NCBI GenBank assembly: GCA_963575745.1
Contig: CAUYUJ010017788.1
Coordinates: 93,862 to 157,861, forward strand
DNA: 64,000 bases
From: Prorocentrum cordatum
Lineage: Eukaryota; Sar; Dinophyceae; Prorocentrales; Prorocentraceae
Reading direction: 5' to 3'
Each line of letters begins with the position of its first letter. The stretch's first letter is position 1. The notes under the pieces were generated by a model, which saw only the letters and a list, made by a program, of their open reading frames with translations, was not told the DNA's origin and did no database searches. Positions 11,384 through 21,389 of this stretch are shown here, in pieces. A program made the position numbers and the translations under genes.

Positions 11384-11527
11384 GTCAGGTGTGTCCTCCT
11401 ACAGGCGGATTTTGGACGACAAAATAAAAATAATCAAAACATATCTTAACAAATAATCAAAAGAACGTCCACAGACTATTTTTCATTTGTTTGATATTCC
11501 TCCTGTAAAGGAACATGCCCGACTTAA
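11384..11527. mobile_element. MITE-A copy 1, AT-rich, ~144 bp
   Basis: Left end (G)TCAGGTGTGTCCTCCTACA and right end, on the other strand, GTCGGGCATGTTCCTTTACA. The interior is AT-rich in a GC-rich setting. GGGAAGTGTGAAG occurs on both sides (11372-11384 and 11528-11540), a 13-bp direct repeat that may be a target-site duplication. It lies in intron 1 of the GDPHL gene. Other copies: 49505-49650, 54723-54873 and 57544-57714. Confidence 0.85.
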
Positions 11528-11618
11528 GGGAAGTGTGAAGGGGTGGGCCATCTTGAAGCCCAAAAGGGCCTCTGGCCTTGTGAGAAGCTTCCCAGGTCTT
11601 GCCCGAAGACAGGGAACA

Positions 11619-11669
11619 CTTCTCAGAAGGCTGGCGGGCTTCTGAGAAGCCGCGCCACCTTCTGAGAAG
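11619..11669. repeat. Three CTTCTNAGAAG palindromes, 20 bp apart
   Basis: CTTCTCAGAAG at 11619-11629, CTTCTGAGAAG at 11639-11649 and 11659-11669, with flanking half-sites at ~11580 and ~11677. The 20-bp phasing is exact. The same palindrome clusters appear at 20236-20281, 20630-20658 and 50829-50921. Confidence 0.85.
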
Positions 11670-11699
11670 GCCTGCTCCTTCTCAATTCCCCCGGGCGCG

Positions 11700-12024
11700 C
11701 CGCCGATCCTTGGGCCAATCCATCGCTGCCGCCAGTTGGCACTGCGGTCGCTGATGCCTTGAGTGTGACGTTTGTGATGTCGCCACCGCTCCGCTCAACG
11801 CCTGTATCGTTGTCGCCGATTAAGGTCGTAACATTGGTGCTGTTGTAACCGCTGTCGCTGCGGTTGTCCTCAACCCAATGTGGCCAGCGTAACTTGCTAT
11901 TGGCATCACCCTTACCACCCAATGCGTTCAACCAACCAGGCCACTTGAAGTCGTCGCTTAGCTGTGCAGCGTCGGCGCTGACGAGTACGGAGGCTGCCAG
12001 TGTGAGATAGCCAACATGACGCAT
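11700..12024 (-). CDS. GDPHL secreted protein, first exon with signal peptide
   Basis: The ATG at 12024-12022 is chosen over upstream open sequence because it opens a typical signal peptide: MRHVGYLTLAASVLVSADA, a short basic n-region, hydrophobic core and small residues at the cleavage site (before AQLSDD). Next come a Trp-rich stretch (FKWPGWLNALGG, LRWPHWVED) and Asn/Ser/Thr-rich sequence (GYNSTNVT, GGDITNVT) matching the 10-residue repeats of the last exon and rich in N-glycosylation sequons. The 3' end is uncertain, near 11700, where composition changes and the palindrome cluster begins. No spliced-leader acceptor could be picked with confidence. Confidence 0.62.
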
Positions 12025-12029
12025 CGAGA

Positions 12030-13030
12030 ATGAGTGACAAAGTAAATGTGGACGAGGACACAAGAAAGAAATCCGCCCCGCTCTTGCAGAGTGTTGAGCC
12101 TTCCAGGCCAGATCCGCCGGCCCTGTCGTTGTGGGTGGTCGTCCCCATGCGGCCTTGGGAGGCTTCCCCCCCCCGCCCCGCGCGGACACCCTGGGGTTCT
12201 ACATAAGCTCGCACATACGAGGTGGATCGACCCAGGTGACCCATCGGTCGGAAGAACTAGGTAGAAACATGGAGGAGGAAGGCGTTAAGAGAGGATTGGG
12301 TCTCCGTCCGCCCCTTTGGGAGCACAGAAAAGGTGAAGCCGCTCGATCACTGAAATAGGAAGGCGCTTGAAGTGGATTGGAACCTGGGAATCGGGAAATA
12401 CCTACTTTCAACGACCGATGGGTATACCTGAATCACCGGGCATCCGCCTTCCCTCCGCCCGCTCCCCCACCGAAGAGGATGGGGGGGCTCCAGGAGGAGG
12501 GCTCGCAGAGGGAGGCGTGCCTCCCCGCCCGTCACACCTCCCTGCGGTGGCTTGGGCCCTGCCGCGCCGACAGGTACCGGGAGCTCTTGAGACCTCCGCC
12601 TGTGAGCGGCGCAGGGCTGGTCAGTACTGGAGTGGGGGAGGACTGCATTTCGACATTCTCATTTCGGCGCTTCCTTATTCGGTAGTAGCGCGCGCGCGGC
12701 GCCTCCTCCTCATCTTCCTCCTCCTCCTCCTCCACCTACATATTTCGACATTCCTTGTGAACGTGTTCCAATTCGGTATTTCGACATTGGCCGGGTAGGG
12801 GGGGGGAGGGGGTGGTCTGGCTCTGGAACTCTGCTGAGTGCGGCTGTTTGGAACAGTGCGCCCCAGTGGGGAGACCCCACCTGCTCGAAACAGGAGCCAA
12901 AAAACACCCGAGATCTACTCCATAGTGGAGGGGAGGGGGAGGGGGGCGAGGGACCGCGCCGATCGACACAATGAATAAGAAAACTACCTTCAGGTGCTGC
13001 AAACCTTGTAAAAACTTAAGCTATCAAGGT
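12030..13030. other. Upstream region of the GDPHL gene, no gene recognised
   Basis: Mixed single-copy sequence. A short (CTC)n tract lies at ~12705-12735, with loose direct repeats of TTTCGACATTC at ~12650-12785. No TATA-like promoter is expected in dinoflagellates and none is proposed. Confidence 0.5.
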
Positions 13031-13084
13031 GTGAATGCCGCAGGGCAGGTGGGAAGAAGGTTGGGGGACACCCTATAGGTATCA

Positions 13085-13170
13085 ATATGCATATACATGT
13101 ATATCTATATATATATATATATGTAACAACATGCATACATACATACATGCATGCATACATGCATGCATGC

Positions 13171-13215
<45 letters not shown>
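13085..13215. repeat. (TA)n / CATGCATA simple repeat
   Basis: ATACATGTATATC and (CATA/CATGCATG)n followed by a ~38-bp (TA)n run. Confidence 0.93.
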
Positions 13216-13218
<3 letters not shown>

Positions 13219-13374
13219 TCGCCGGCCCAACGGGCCAGGGCGTGCTAAGATCTCCGGTACCTGGTTAACAGTATTTCTAGTTCGCGCGCGCGGGGCGGCC
13301 CCTGGGGGTCCCCGGACGAAAAGTACCCCGGCAAGGTCCCGGCAAGGTCGGGCCAGAGATGCCGGAGCCCTGTT

Positions 13375-13965
13375 ACAGGGCCCCAGGACGGGCCAAGAGG
13401 TCCCCAAGAAGCCTCCAAGACGGTCCAAGAGGGCCCCGAGACGGCCAAAGATCGCCCGAAGACGCCCAACAGGGCCCCAAGACAGCCCAAGAGGCCTCCA
13501 AGACGCCCCAAGGGCCTTCCAAGAGGCCTCCGAAGAGGGCCCCAAGAGGCCAAAATCGTTGATTTTCATTGTTTTTTTCGATGTTTTTTGCGTTCTGGCT
13601 TTTTCGGCTTCCGGACGCTCCAAGACGGCCCAAGAGGCCCCCAAGACCGCTCCAAGACGGCCCACGAGGCTCCCAAGACGGCCCCGGAACGGCCCAGGAG
13701 GGCCCCCAAGACGGCCCAAGTGCCGCCCAAGACGGACCAAGAGGCCCCAAGACGGGCCCAAGAGGGGCTCAAGAGGGGAACCGAGAACTGAAAAATCGAG
13801 CCCTCCGCCCCAGAAGGCGCCCAGGAGGCCCCAAAAAGGCCCCAAGAGGCCCCCAAGAGGCCCCCAAGACGCCCCAAGAGGCGCCCAAGAGGCCCAAAAG
13901 AGGCCCCAAGAGGCCCCAAAACGGCCCCCAAGAGGCCCCAAAACTCGGCTAGCCCACAACGGTGC
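13375..13965. repeat. CCAAGAGGCCC-type degenerate minisatellite, locus 1
   Basis: Repeated CCCCAAGAGGCCCCCAAGAC units of ~10-13 bp. A ~75-bp AT-richer insert at 13548-13625 (GTTTTTTGCGTTCTGGCTTTT) resembles 27085-27140. Related arrays occur at 14790-15310, 17290-17400 and 26650-27460. The minus-strand frame (LGASWGPLGGLLG repeats) is a repeat artefact. Confidence 0.9.
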
Positions 13966-13999
13966 GACAATATGGGCCGGCGGAATGAGCGAAGCGATT

Positions 14000-14054
14000 A
14001 ATCTATATATATATATATGTACAGATGTGTATATCTAGATATCTGTATATATAC

Positions 14055-14104
<50 letters not shown>
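14000..14104. repeat. (TA)n then (GA)n simple repeats
   Basis: Interrupted (TA)n to ~14072, abutting (GA)n to 14104. Confidence 0.95.
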
Positions 14105-14106
<2 letters not shown>

Positions 14107-14400
14107 ACGAAGCGTGTTAGAGGTGGCCGAAACGGGCGGGGCGCCGCCTGGCGGGCGCTGCAATTTGGGCCTCTGGAGCTCTCTGCGGGGCTGCGAAACG
14201 CGCGAGGGGCGCGCCGAATTTGAAGCGGCGGGGCCATGCGCGCGCTGCCGTCTGAGCCTTCGGTGGACTCCCCTGCGGGGCCACGAAGCGTGTGGGGAGT
14301 GTGCCGAAATGGGGCGGTGACGCCATGCGGGCGCTGCCACTCGGGCTCTCGGTGGAGGGAGGAGGGGGAGGCCGGAGGCGAGGAACGCCGGGCGCTCTCT
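14105..14400 (+). repeat. ~93-bp repeat family, short locus
   Basis: Two to three degenerate units of GCGGGGCCACGAAGCGTGTG, GTGCCGAAAT and TGCGGGCGCTGCCACTCGGG, in the opposite orientation to the long array at 21390-23310. Confidence 0.75.
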
Positions 14401-14615
14401 CAAAAACGAGGGCCCATCACAATAGAATGGTTTGGGCAATGAAAATGAGAAGAACGGCACATGCCCAGTCCATCGCTGCGCGCGCAATGTAATTCGGGTG
14501 ATGTTGGAACCAATGCGGCCACGGGCCACCTAGGCCCACGACAGCCCTCTGGGGGCAAACTTCGCAAAGATCAGGCAGGACTCTCGCGGGCCGCTGGGGG
14601 CACAGGTTCTGGCGT

Positions 14616-14748
14616 GATCCGAACGCAGAGTTCTTAGATCCGCGCTGGAGCCCCGCGGCGGCGCCCGCGAGACCGCCCCCGGCGCGCTCCGAGCTGCGGG
14701 GAGGGGGGTGCAGCGCAGATCCTAGAAATCCACGCGAACCTCCGAAAG
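14616..14748. mobile_element. Foldback family F1, copy 1
   Basis: Left arm reads CGCAGAGTTCTTAGATCCGC then GCTGGAGCCCCGC. The right arm, read on the other strand, gives CGCGTGGATTTCTAGGATCT then GCGCTGCACCCC. Between them lies CCGGCGCGCTCCG, shared with the copies at 40280-40520 and 40560-40690; a single arm occurs at 21137-21215. Confidence 0.8.
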
Positions 14749-14759
14749 TGGAAGCTTGT

Positions 14760-15600
14760 GTCAGAACTTGCTCCTCGACAAGTGCCACCCGAAAAGGCCT
14801 CCCAAGAGGTGCACAGGAGGCCCACAAGATGGCCCCAAGAGGGACTCAAAACGACACCAGTGTTGCACTGCTGAAAGCCAAACCTCCATCGTGATCCCAA
14901 CACACCCAAGATGCCGACAAGAGGCCCCTAAGACGCACCCACGTGTCTAAGCAACTGTGGACCCTCTCGGATAATAGCAGCCGTTGCCGACAGTGTCGGG
15001 AGGCGATACTGGAGAGGGGATGGACTCTTGGCGAACTGCGAAGGGCTTCTTGGAAACCCGGCGGACTTGCACATTGGGGGTCCACCAGAGCAAAATGAGA
15101 CCCTCCTGCTGTCAGCGTCTTGGAGGCCTTTCGGAAGCTCTGTGGCCCTCATGGGGCCTGTGAGGCGCCCAGGACGCTGGGCCCTGTTGGCATGCTCAGG
15201 AGCTGGATGGTGTTGGAGCCCTCTTGGGGTCATCTTGGGCGAGTCTGAGGTCGAATTGAGACCCTCCTGAGCCTATCTTGCGGCTCTCTTGGGGCCCTCT
15301 GTCGGTCTCAAGAGACCTTGCAGAGCAAACAGGTGACGAGAAAACTATGCCACATCAGTGGTTAATGGATTTTGCCTGTCAGCGGCCCTCTTGGCGGCAT
15401 ATTGGGCTGACCTGGAAGGTGCATTGGCGCAAATTCTAGTGTATTGGCTGCTGCCTTGGCGCATATTCTAATGTATTGGCTGCTCTGGTCGTGTCTTGTC
15501 CTGTCTTATCTCGTCTGGCCGTCTGCGGCCGACTTGGCGACATCTTGGGCCGGCTCAGCGACCACCCCACGCCCGGTTTGTGGCTTGCCCTGCTAGGGAG
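14760..15600. repeat. Degenerate CCAAGA-type sequence, both orientations
   Basis: 14790-14945 reads CCCCAAGAGGGACTC-like; 15110-15330 reads the complement (CTCTTGGGGCCCTC). No gene recognised in the remainder. Confidence 0.6.
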
Positions 15601-15615
15601 TCCATCCCGAAACAC

Positions 15616-15662
15616 ACACACACACACACATTCACACACACACACACAAACACACACACGCA
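15616..15662. repeat. (CA)n simple repeat
   Basis: Two CA runs separated by TTCA. Confidence 0.95.
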
Positions 15663-15878
15663 ACCGCCCAGCCGAGCCTCCTGGGGGGCTTCTGGTGCCC
15701 GCTTGTGTGCCTCTTGGGCACATGGAGGGCGTCCAAATTGCGTTTGCGTTGTGCAACATGCTTGGAGCGGCTTGAGGCTCTCGAGGACCTCTTTTGCAGC
15801 CATCTTGGTGGCCTCTGAGCCGTTGTAAGCCCCTCGTGGGCCAACCTCGGGACTCCCAGAATCATTGATTTTCCCCAC

Positions 15879-16205
15879 ATGCTTGAAAAAAGGTTGCCCT
15901 CTCCGGGGCCTTTGGTGGGCCCCGGAAACAGAAGGTTTTCGAACACCGTTTCGAAAACATATCTTTTGAACATGCAACAAACATCTCCCTTGAACGTGGA
16001 AACGGTGAAAAGCGGCAGCCAGAAAAAGCAAGCAAAAACGGCTCCGGAATTGGAGCCCAAACCGGAACTGGCAAACAATAACGGCGACGGAACCAAGAGA
16101 AACGGCGCCGGATCCGGCAACAAAGCCGGCAACACAGAGCCAGTAACAAAACAGGCCCTGCCCTTTCCAGGGGCCACGGAGGTCTGGGCGGGACTTGACG
16201 GGTGA
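15879..16205 (+). CDS. Hypothetical open frame, weak
   Basis: 109 codons with lower repeat content than its surroundings. The C-terminal half, rich in Glu, Lys, Asn and Gly (KKQAKTAPELEPKPELANNN), has a protein-like composition, and the frame ends shortly after a Phe/Pro/Trp-containing stretch. No domain recognised, and overlapping minus-strand frames are equally open. It may be an exon fragment or chance. Confidence 0.2.
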   Translation: MLEKRLPSPGPLVGPGNRRFSNTVSKTYLLNMQQTSPLNVETVKSGSQKKQAKTAPELEPKPELANNNGDGTKRNGAGSGNKAGNTEPVTKQALPFPGATEVWAGLDG

Positions 16206-16504
16206 GGTTTCGTCTTGTCACGCCTCGTTTATCCCTGCCTGGTCTCGGCTTCTCTGCTCGACTTGTCCCGACTTTCGGTTTAGGTGAAGCATGTCCTCCT
16301 ACCGCTGGCCCCCTTGTGGGACCATCTGGCTGCGAGGATTAGGCTTGCTGCTCCCTGCGCCAGTTGCAGCTTCAAGTCTCTAGTGTCACAATCCTGCTTT
16401 CTGCTTCCTATTGCAAATTTCTGGAGTCCGCGCGAGGGGGGGGGGGAGCCGAAAAGGGCCCGGTTACCATGCTCTGAATCCCTGCGGGGCTGTGGGACAC
16501 GTTG

Positions 16505-17290
16505 AAATACACGAGCTTCGCGCTCCCAGCGCAATAATTCCTCGTGAATCACGCATCGTTCGACCCCCCGAGGCCACGGTCCATCGAAAATTGGCATTCG
16601 CGACCCCGAGGCCACGAGGTATCGCCAAACTTTCCACGCTCGCGCCCCCGAGGTCACGATCACTTGTAAATTACGCCACGTTCGCGCCCCCGAGGCCACG
16701 ATCCTCCATGAGGTCATCCACGTTCGCGCCCCCGAGGCCACGATCTGTCGTAAATTGCACCGTAGTCGCGCCCCCGAGATACCCCGTAAATTACACCACC
16801 ATTGCGCCCCCGAGGCCACGATCCCGTGGAAATTATATAATGTTCGCGTCCCCGAGGCCAGAAACCCTTGCAAATTTGTCAATGTTTGCGTCGCCGAGGT
16901 AACAAACCTGAGCAAAATTATACAATACTCGTGTTTCGCCCCCAACGCAACACACCTTCGTGAAGTACTCAAGTTCTGCGTTCCCGAATCGAGAACACCT
17001 TGTAAATTACACAAGATTCGCGCACCCGAGACCGGAATCCTTTGCAAATTAGCGATGCTCGCGTCCCCGAGGCCACAAACCCTCGCAAGTTCCTCAGCAG
17101 TCGCGTCTCCGAACCCAGAACCCCTTGAACATCATGCAATGCTCGCGTCTCCGAGGCCACAAATCCTCGCAAAGTGCTAGATTCTTACGTCCCCAGTGAA
17201 ACAAACCTTCGCAAATCATTCAAAATCCGCGTCCACATGGCCATAAACCACTGCAAATTAAGCCATATCCGTATTGCCGAAGCCAAGAAT
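16505..17290. repeat. ~55-57-bp minisatellite, about 14 copies
   Basis: Unit GCGCCCCCGAGGCCACGATC followed by an AT-richer part (CGTAAATTACACCACGTTC). Divergence rises toward the 3' end. Confidence 0.88.
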
Positions 17291-17405
17291 GCTCCAGGGC
17301 GCCCGAAGATGGTTCCAAGACGGCCCAAGAAGCCCCAAGAGCGCTCCAAGAGGCCTCCCGAGAGAGCCCCAAGAGGGACCGAAAGCGGCCCTCAAGAGGC
17401 AGTTT
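17290..17405. repeat. CCAAGAGGCCC-type minisatellite, short locus
   Basis: CCAAGACGGCCCAAGAAGCC units abutting the ~55-bp array. Confidence 0.8.
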
Positions 17406-17529
17406 ACCGGAGACGTGCCCAACCCCATTCCCACTCCAGGCGAACAGTTGCATGAACGCACCATGCAAAAGGATGCATCGCCAGGTATGCACGATCTGCG
17501 CTGCCCTCATCTCCGCCGTGCCTCCCACC

Positions 17530-17935
17530 AGCCTGCAAACGTGGCGACGATTGCCGAAGTCGTAGCCTTCCGGGGAGCCGCGAGGTCCCGGCTGCATCCG
17601 CATGGACCCCAACTCCGCTGGACCTCCCAGGAACCCACGAAAGTGGAGACAACTTCACCGTTCGCAACATTCCAGAGAGCAGCGAGGTCTGAAAAAGGCG
17701 CGCTGGACCTCCCAGGAGCCCACGGAAATTGTGACAATTGCGCAGTTCGCAACATACCAGGGCGCAGCGAGGTCTCGTCTGGGCGCCCCTGGCCCCCGAC
17801 CCCGCTGGACATCCGAGTTGCCCACGAAGATGGTAACATTTGCGCAGTTGCCAGCACACCAAGGAGCAGCGAGGTCTCGGCTGGGCGCGCCTGGCCCCCG
17901 ACCCCGCTGGACCTCCCAGAACAGTCTGGACCTCA
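17530..17935. repeat. ~108-bp tandem repeat, about 4 copies
   Basis: Each unit carries GCAGCGAGGTCTC, CCCCGCTGGACCTCCCAG and a variant of TTGCGCAGTTCGCAACAT. Confidence 0.85.
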
Positions 17936-17999
17936 TCCCAGTCGGGATCACCGGCACGCCGCTTCGACCTGGCGCGGTCTGAACATGCGGCGGAGGGGG

Positions 18000-19230
18000 G
18001 GGGGGAAGGCAGAAAGCAATTTTGAGTCGTGGCAAGACCGCACGTTATTAGAGACGCACAGGGGGAGGAGCGTCACGCTATGGGGGAAGGGCGAGGGGAG
18101 GGGGGCAGAACGCACGTCATGGCCCAGAGGGTTAAAACAACACTCTGCTGCATGCCATGCAAGAGAACTTGACAGAGTCTAAACAAAAAACGCGCTCTCA
18201 AGGTCAGGATCTGGGGTGGCACCACGGCGTGCATGGCGTACCCAGCTAACCCAAAACGCACCCACGACGACCAGAGACCATCCCGCAGGCCCACGGGGGG
18301 CCCAGAAGGGACGACTCGATGGCTCCACACGAAGCCGCTCAAAAGAGATACCGCAACAACCATGCGATACTGTGGTGCTGCTGGAGGAACCACACACGCT
18401 CAGACCTACAGGGAGGCCGAACGGGGAAGGGAAAGGATGTGAAGGCGCTAGAGGTATGAGCTCGGGCTGTCGGACCCCGAGTGGGGCTCCCGTTCGAGCG
18501 CGGAGCCCAACCCAACAACATACCCCCACAGCCCCCACGAAATACCACCCTGAGAACTCCATGCACGGGGTCGCATAAGTATGGGTGCTAGTTGCCAGCT
18601 CGTGGGACACGCGCGGCAGCGCCACGGCAGCGACTTTTGAGTTTGTGTTGCGGTCGTAGGCTCCGACGCACGCGCGGGGCCGGGTGCTGTCAAAGCCCAA
18701 ACGGCCATGGAAGAGCTCGTCCTTCTCCTCCTTCTCCTCGCTCGCTCGCTTCCTGGGGCTTGCAGTGCCCGTGCAAGAGATAGAGATGACGACAAGTTCA
18801 TGCACTTAGCTGGGCGGGAACCCGTCGAGTAATTGGCACCGAAGCACACACCCGCCACCTCCCGAAGGCACCCCCGAACCCCTCCAAAGACCTTCGTCGC
18901 ACTCCTCATGACCCCGAGCGTCCGAACGGGACTGTGGTGGGCCGAGGTCCAGCGTCATCGTCGGGCGTCGCGTCATGGAGGGGACGAAGCATGGGGGGGC
19001 GAAAGGTGCATGTTTCGGGCTCTCTGGGGCTCTGGGGCCCTTTGATAGGACCCTGCAGGGCCCATTTTCTCCAGCCCCCTGTGCCCCCCCCCGCCCATGT
19101 ATGCATGCCCCCCCCCCCCCCCCTTACGCGACGCCCACACATCGCAAGTGATGCGCAGGTCTGGGAATGACTCCGCCAGCGCTGCCATCGCGCGGCGGGG
19201 CATCGAATATCATAGGAGAGATCCAGCAAA
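18000..19230. other. Mostly single-copy sequence, no gene recognised
   Basis: A minus-strand frame of ~200 codons (18179-18805) has Ser/Gly/Val-rich composition but no recognisable domain. 19010-19100 resembles the segment downstream of MITE-B at 33030-33110 (CCCTGCAGGGCC and a C-run). Confidence 0.4.
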
Positions 19231-19232
19231 AA

Positions 19233-19365
19233 TGCAACACCACCAGCCCAGGCCATGCCCATCCTGACCCCTGGACTGGTGTACCGGCCCTCCTGGCCCA
19301 GACCCGGAGGTCTATGCACCAGTCCAGGGCACAGGATGGAACTGGCTAGGGCTGGTTGTGGTGCA
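19233..19365. mobile_element. Foldback element, ~133 bp
   Basis: CCCTGGACTGGTG at 19269-19281 is perfectly inverted at 19317-19329 (CACCAGTCCAGGG). Flanking similarity (ACCACCAGCCCAGGCC against ACAACCAGCCCTAGCC on the other strand) extends the arms to about 48 bp. Confidence 0.75.
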
Positions 19366-19399
19366 TAGTCAGCGTTCCTCCGACACCAGCTGTTATCGT

Positions 19400-20012
19400 G
19401 CGACGGGGGAGGAGGAGAAGGAGGAGGAGGAGGAGGAGGAGGAGGAGGAGGAGGAGGGGAGAAGGGAGGAGGAGGAGGAGGAGGAGAGGCAGGCGGAGGA
19501 GGAGGAGAGGCAGGCGGAGGAGGAGGAGGAGGAGGAGGAGGAGAGGAGGAGATGGAGAGACGAGGAGGAGAATGAGGTGGAGGAGGAGGAGGAGCAGGAG
19601 GAAGGAGGAGGACGAGGACGAGGAGAAGGAGAAGGAGGAGGAGAAGGCGGAGGAGGAGGCAGGCGGAGGAGGAGGAGGTGGAGGAGGAGGAGGAAGAGGA
19701 GATGAAGGAGGAGAGAAGAAGGAGGAGGAGGAGGAGGAGGAGGAAGAGGACGACGAGGAGGAGGACGACGAAGAGGAGGAGGAGACGCGGGGCCGATCGG
19801 GCGAGGAGGCCTCGCTGGCGACGTCCCAGAAGAGAAGGGGGTGGGCACCAGGGAGGCGGGCCTCCCGAAGGCAGAGAGGCTTCTTGGAAAGTGGCTACCT
19901 GCCAAACGACCCCCAACCCAACCCGAAGACTCCACCTTCGGGGTTTGAGAGGGTAATTAGGAGGAGGAGGAGGAGCACGATGAGGATAAAGATGAGGATG
20001 AGGATGAGGATG

Positions 20013-20052
<40 letters not shown>

Positions 20053-20105
20053 GGAGGAGGAGGAGGAGGAGGAGGAGGAGGAAGAGGAGGAGGAGGAGGG
20101 AAGGG
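19400..20105. repeat. (GGA)n tract with a (GAT)n patch
   Basis: ~390 bp of polypurine (19400-19790), a ~150-bp unique gap containing CCCAGAAGAGAAGG, then (GAT)n and (GGA)n (19960-20100). Confidence 0.93.
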
Positions 20106-20235
20106 ATACGGGTTCTACACGAGGCTTCTCAGCGTTCCCTTGCGTCCCCTTCCACTGGGAAGGAAGGGACAAATATTTGGGCCTTCCGGTTGGGTTGTGG
20201 GGTGGTTTGGTGGGCGGCGAGAGAGCGGCGAGGGC

Positions 20236-20658
20236 GTTAGCTCAGAAGAGCCTGGCGGCGCCTGAGACTGCTTCTCAGAAGACCCACCAGGCCCTTCCAA
20301 GAAGAGGAGGAGGATAAGGAAGATGAGGAGGAGGAGGAGGAGGAGGAAGAGGAGGAGGAGGGAGGAGGAGGGAGGAAGGCAAGGACCAGGACATCCGCAG
20401 AAGGGGGGGCGACGTCGAAACACCTACGCCGGTGTCTTGCGCACTTCTGCCATAATCCCCTACGATTGATTGTGCAATAGCCCTGCCTTCTGGCTAGGGC
20501 CGGCAGGGGCCATACCACGTTGCTCAAGGACTGATCTCAAAGGTGGCCTCGTCAAGGGAGGAGGAGGAGGAGGAGAACGAGGAGGAGGAGGAGGAGGAGG
20601 AGGAGGAGGAGGAGGAGAAGGACTCTGCCGTCTAAGAAGCCCCTCTCCTTCTCAGAAG
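20236..20658. repeat. CTTCTNAGAAG palindromes between (GGA)n tracts
   Basis: CTTCTCAGAAG at 20271-20281 with a half-site at ~20240, and TCTAAGAAG at ~20631 with CTTCTCAGAAG at 20648-20658. (GGA)n tracts lie at ~20300-20375 and ~20555-20620. Same palindrome as at 11619-11669 and 50829-50921. Confidence 0.75.
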
Positions 20659-20659
20659 G

Positions 20660-21136
20660 CCGCCCCCCCTCCTCCCCGCGCCACCACCTCTGGGGCTCCG
20701 GCGAACTTGATCCGTGCAGATTCGGAATGGGAGCCGCTCCCGATCCAGAAAACGACGCACGATACACGTGCGGCGAAAGACCCTGAGCAGCTACACGCAC
20801 ACGCCTACATTGGGTGGGGGCCCAGATGGGGGGCAACGCCTGGGTGGGGGAAACCATGCGTGTGACGAAACGAAATGGTCTTGCGCGAGATGGTATAACG
20901 AGCTTCCGCGGCGGCTTACGCGGGCCGCCATTGCGGCACGCTGCCTTGGAGACGAGGGCACTTTCGCGCGGCCTTAGCGCGGGCAGCTTGCGCGTCAGCG
21001 TCGGTGAAGACGACCCCGTTTTTCTGCGTCGCTCCTGCGGGGCAACGATGAGGGGCAACGATGGTGGGGCCACGAGGGGGGCCAGCGAGCCAACGGTTCC
21101 CCTGGATCTCGGGGGCCCCGGCTAGGATGGGGGGCA
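20660..21136. other. Single-copy sequence, no gene recognised
   Basis: GC-rich with short overlapping frames, none supported. Confidence 0.4.
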
Positions 21137-21215
21137 ATTCGAAGGTCCGCGCGCGTCTTCCTTGGATCGGCGTTGGCCCCCCCCCCCCCCAGCGGCGCCT
21201 CCGTTGCCGCCCCGG
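21137..21215. mobile_element. Foldback family F1, single arm
   Basis: AATTCGAAGGTCCGCGCGCG, CTTGGATCGGCGTTGG, a C-run, then GCGGCGCCTCCGTTGCCGCC match one arm plus centre of the F1 elements. A clear opposite arm is missing. Confidence 0.6.
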
Positions 21216-21389
21216 CGCGCATCGCGCGCCAATGAGGGAGGGGTCCATCGCCGACCGAAGAAAGCCGAGCAGACCTCCGAAATGTTAGGTGCTATGTTCA
21301 ATGCAATATGATTCCCTAAACCGCCTGTATGTACGGAATGTATAGAATGTTTCCTCCCTGCTCCAACGCGTGCCTCTGGCCTCCGCATG

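Noticed and set aside
20230-20250. tRNA A-box-like TTAGCTCAGAAG
   Set aside because: No matching B-box or stems; part of the CTTCTCAGAAG palindrome family.
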